Origin: Prevotella sp.
GTDB lineage: Bacteria > Bacteroidota > Bacteroidia > Bacteroidales > Bacteroidaceae
NCBI GenBank assembly: GCA_022732315.1
Contig: JAIJUV010000064.1
Location: 1 to 12,895, forward strand
DNA: 12,895 nucleotides
Direction of reading: 5' to 3'
The notes under the pieces are model-generated. The model did not search any database. It had not been told where the DNA came from and saw only the letters and a program-made list of their open reading frames with translations. The stretch's first letter is position 1; the number at the start of each line of letters is the position of its first letter. Positions 12,263-12,895 of this stretch are shown here, piece after piece. The position numbers and the translations under genes were made by a program.

Positions 12263-12895
12263 TTACTTAACTTCCTCGAAATCTGCGTCCTGAACGTCCT
12301 GAGCGCCATCGTTAGCACCCTGCTGTGCCTGCTGACCGCCCTGTGCACCCTGAGGACCTGCCTGCTGACCACCCTGGTACATCTGCTGAGAAGCAGCCTG
12401 CATCACGGTGTTCAAGTTGTTGATAGCTGAATCGATGGCTGCAACATCACCTGCCTTGTGAGCATCCTTCAACTGCTGCAAAGCCTGCTCGATGCCTGGC
12501 TTCTTGTCTGCAGGAATCTTATCACCGTTATCCTTCAAGAAGTTCTCGGTGGAGAAGATCATGCTGTCTGCCTGGTTCATCTTGTCAATCTTCTCGCGCT
12601 CAGCCTTATCAGCAGCAGCATTCTGCTCTGCCTCAGCCTTCATGCGGTTGATCTCGTCCTCGCTCAAGCCAGATGAAGCCTCGATGCGGATGCTCTGCTC
12701 CTTACCGGTAGCCTTATCCTTAGCTGATACGTTCAAGATACCGTTGGCATCGATATCGAAGGTAACCTCAATCTGAGGAACACCACGGCGAGCTGGAGCG
12801 ATACCTGTCAGGTTGAACTGACCGATACTCTTGTTCTGAGCTGCCATTGGACGCTCACCCTGCAATACGTGGATGGTAACCTCTGTCTGGTTATC
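12263..12895 (-). CDS. dnaK: Chaperone DnaK (Hsp70), C-terminal part; gene continues beyond the window
   Basis: The last 210 codons of dnaK; the upstream part lies off the right edge. The visible part begins in the peptide-binding beta-sandwich ([18 protein letters not shown], then [21 protein letters not shown] and [22 protein letters not shown]). It passes into the helical lid ([20 protein letters not shown], ..., [19 protein letters not shown]) and ends with a Gln/Gly-rich tail and DADFEEVK, the EEVD-like C-terminal motif. The protein is the ATP-driven cytoplasmic folding chaperone that works with DnaJ and GrpE. This conserved housekeeping gene marks the native chromosome, and its codon use appears more GC-rich than the AT-rich accessory genes to the left. 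A terminator follows the stop. Phylum assignment rests partly on this tail. Confidence 0.98.
   Translation of the reverse strand, partial: DNQTEVTIHVLQGERPMAAQNKSIGQFNLTGIAPARRGVPQIEVTFDIDANGILNVSAKDKATGKEQSIRIEASSGLSEDEINRMKAEAEQNAAADKAEREKIDKMNQADSMIFSTENFLKDNGDKIPADKKPGIEQALQQLKDAHKAGDVAAIDSAINNLNTVMQAASQQMYQGGQQAGPQGAQGGQQAQQGANDGAQDVQDADFEEVK

Noticed and set aside
12173..12430. A plus-strand open frame rich in Leu and Thr opposite the dnaK end.
   Set aside because: It is the complement of the DnaK Gln/Gly-rich tail and of the terminator stem, not a gene.
1..12895. CRISPR array, tRNA or rRNA genes.
   Set aside because: Reading both strands I found no regularly spaced repeats with spacers, no tRNA-like cloverleaf with a T-arm GTTCRA motif in the gene-free stretches, and no rRNA sequence.

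Overview
The window looks like chromosomal DNA of a Bacteroidales bacterium, most likely in or near Prevotella. The right edge carries the 3' end of a Bacteroidota-type dnaK with its Gln/Gly-rich tail and a DADFEEVK terminus. Two good Bacteroidota promoters (TAnnTTTG -7 boxes, one with a TTTG -33 box at 20 bp) are readable. Shine-Dalgarno sequences are mostly weak or absent, as is usual in that phylum. Every supportable gene lies on the minus strand; the plus-strand open frames are shadows.

Layout, read in the direction of transcription (right to left). (1) 12895-12185: the end of dnaK and a clear intrinsic terminator. (2) 12161-10265: remnant of an integrative element. It has a promoter with an operator-like dyad, two 14-bp direct repeats, a zinc-finger protein with two excisionase-type HTH domains, and a tyrosine recombinase that stops just where its second catalytic arginine should be and lacks the catalytic tyrosine. 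(3) 10264-9871: about 370 bp of AT-rich DNA without genes, containing an orphan plus-strand -7 box inside a nested palindrome and the promoter of the next operon. (4) 9870-14: what looks like one long operon, with gaps of at most 18 bp and several 4-bp ATGA overlaps. The order is XRE regulator, hsdM, hsdS, DUF3791, DUF3990, a 72-aa small protein, hsdR, and then a four-gene tail: an exported small protein, a twin ExoX-C-like repeat protein, a second exported repeat protein, and a membrane-anchored NERD/zinc-ribbon protein.

How it fits together: HsdM, HsdS and HsdR form a Type I restriction-modification (R-M) enzyme. The main observation is a (CT)12 tract (read as (AG)12 in the gene) exactly between the two target-recognition halves of hsdS. 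It encodes four Arg-Glu pairs. Losing or gaining one dinucleotide gives an early stop just after the tract. An ATG 23 codons past the tract, beginning a copy of the protein's own N-terminal motif, could start the second half independently. This is the architecture expected of a slipped-strand phase-variable specificity subunit that could switch between a full-length HsdS and half subunits.

The second observation is a compact cassette between hsdS and hsdR: a DUF3990 protein (ADP-ribosyltransferase-like fold) flanked by two small proteins, linked by ATGA overlaps. It resembles a toxin-antitoxin unit hard-wired into the R-M operon. Together with the nuclease-like NERD protein and the uncharacterised tail genes, the locus reads as a composite, possibly phase-variable defence island beside a decayed integrase, downstream of dnaK.
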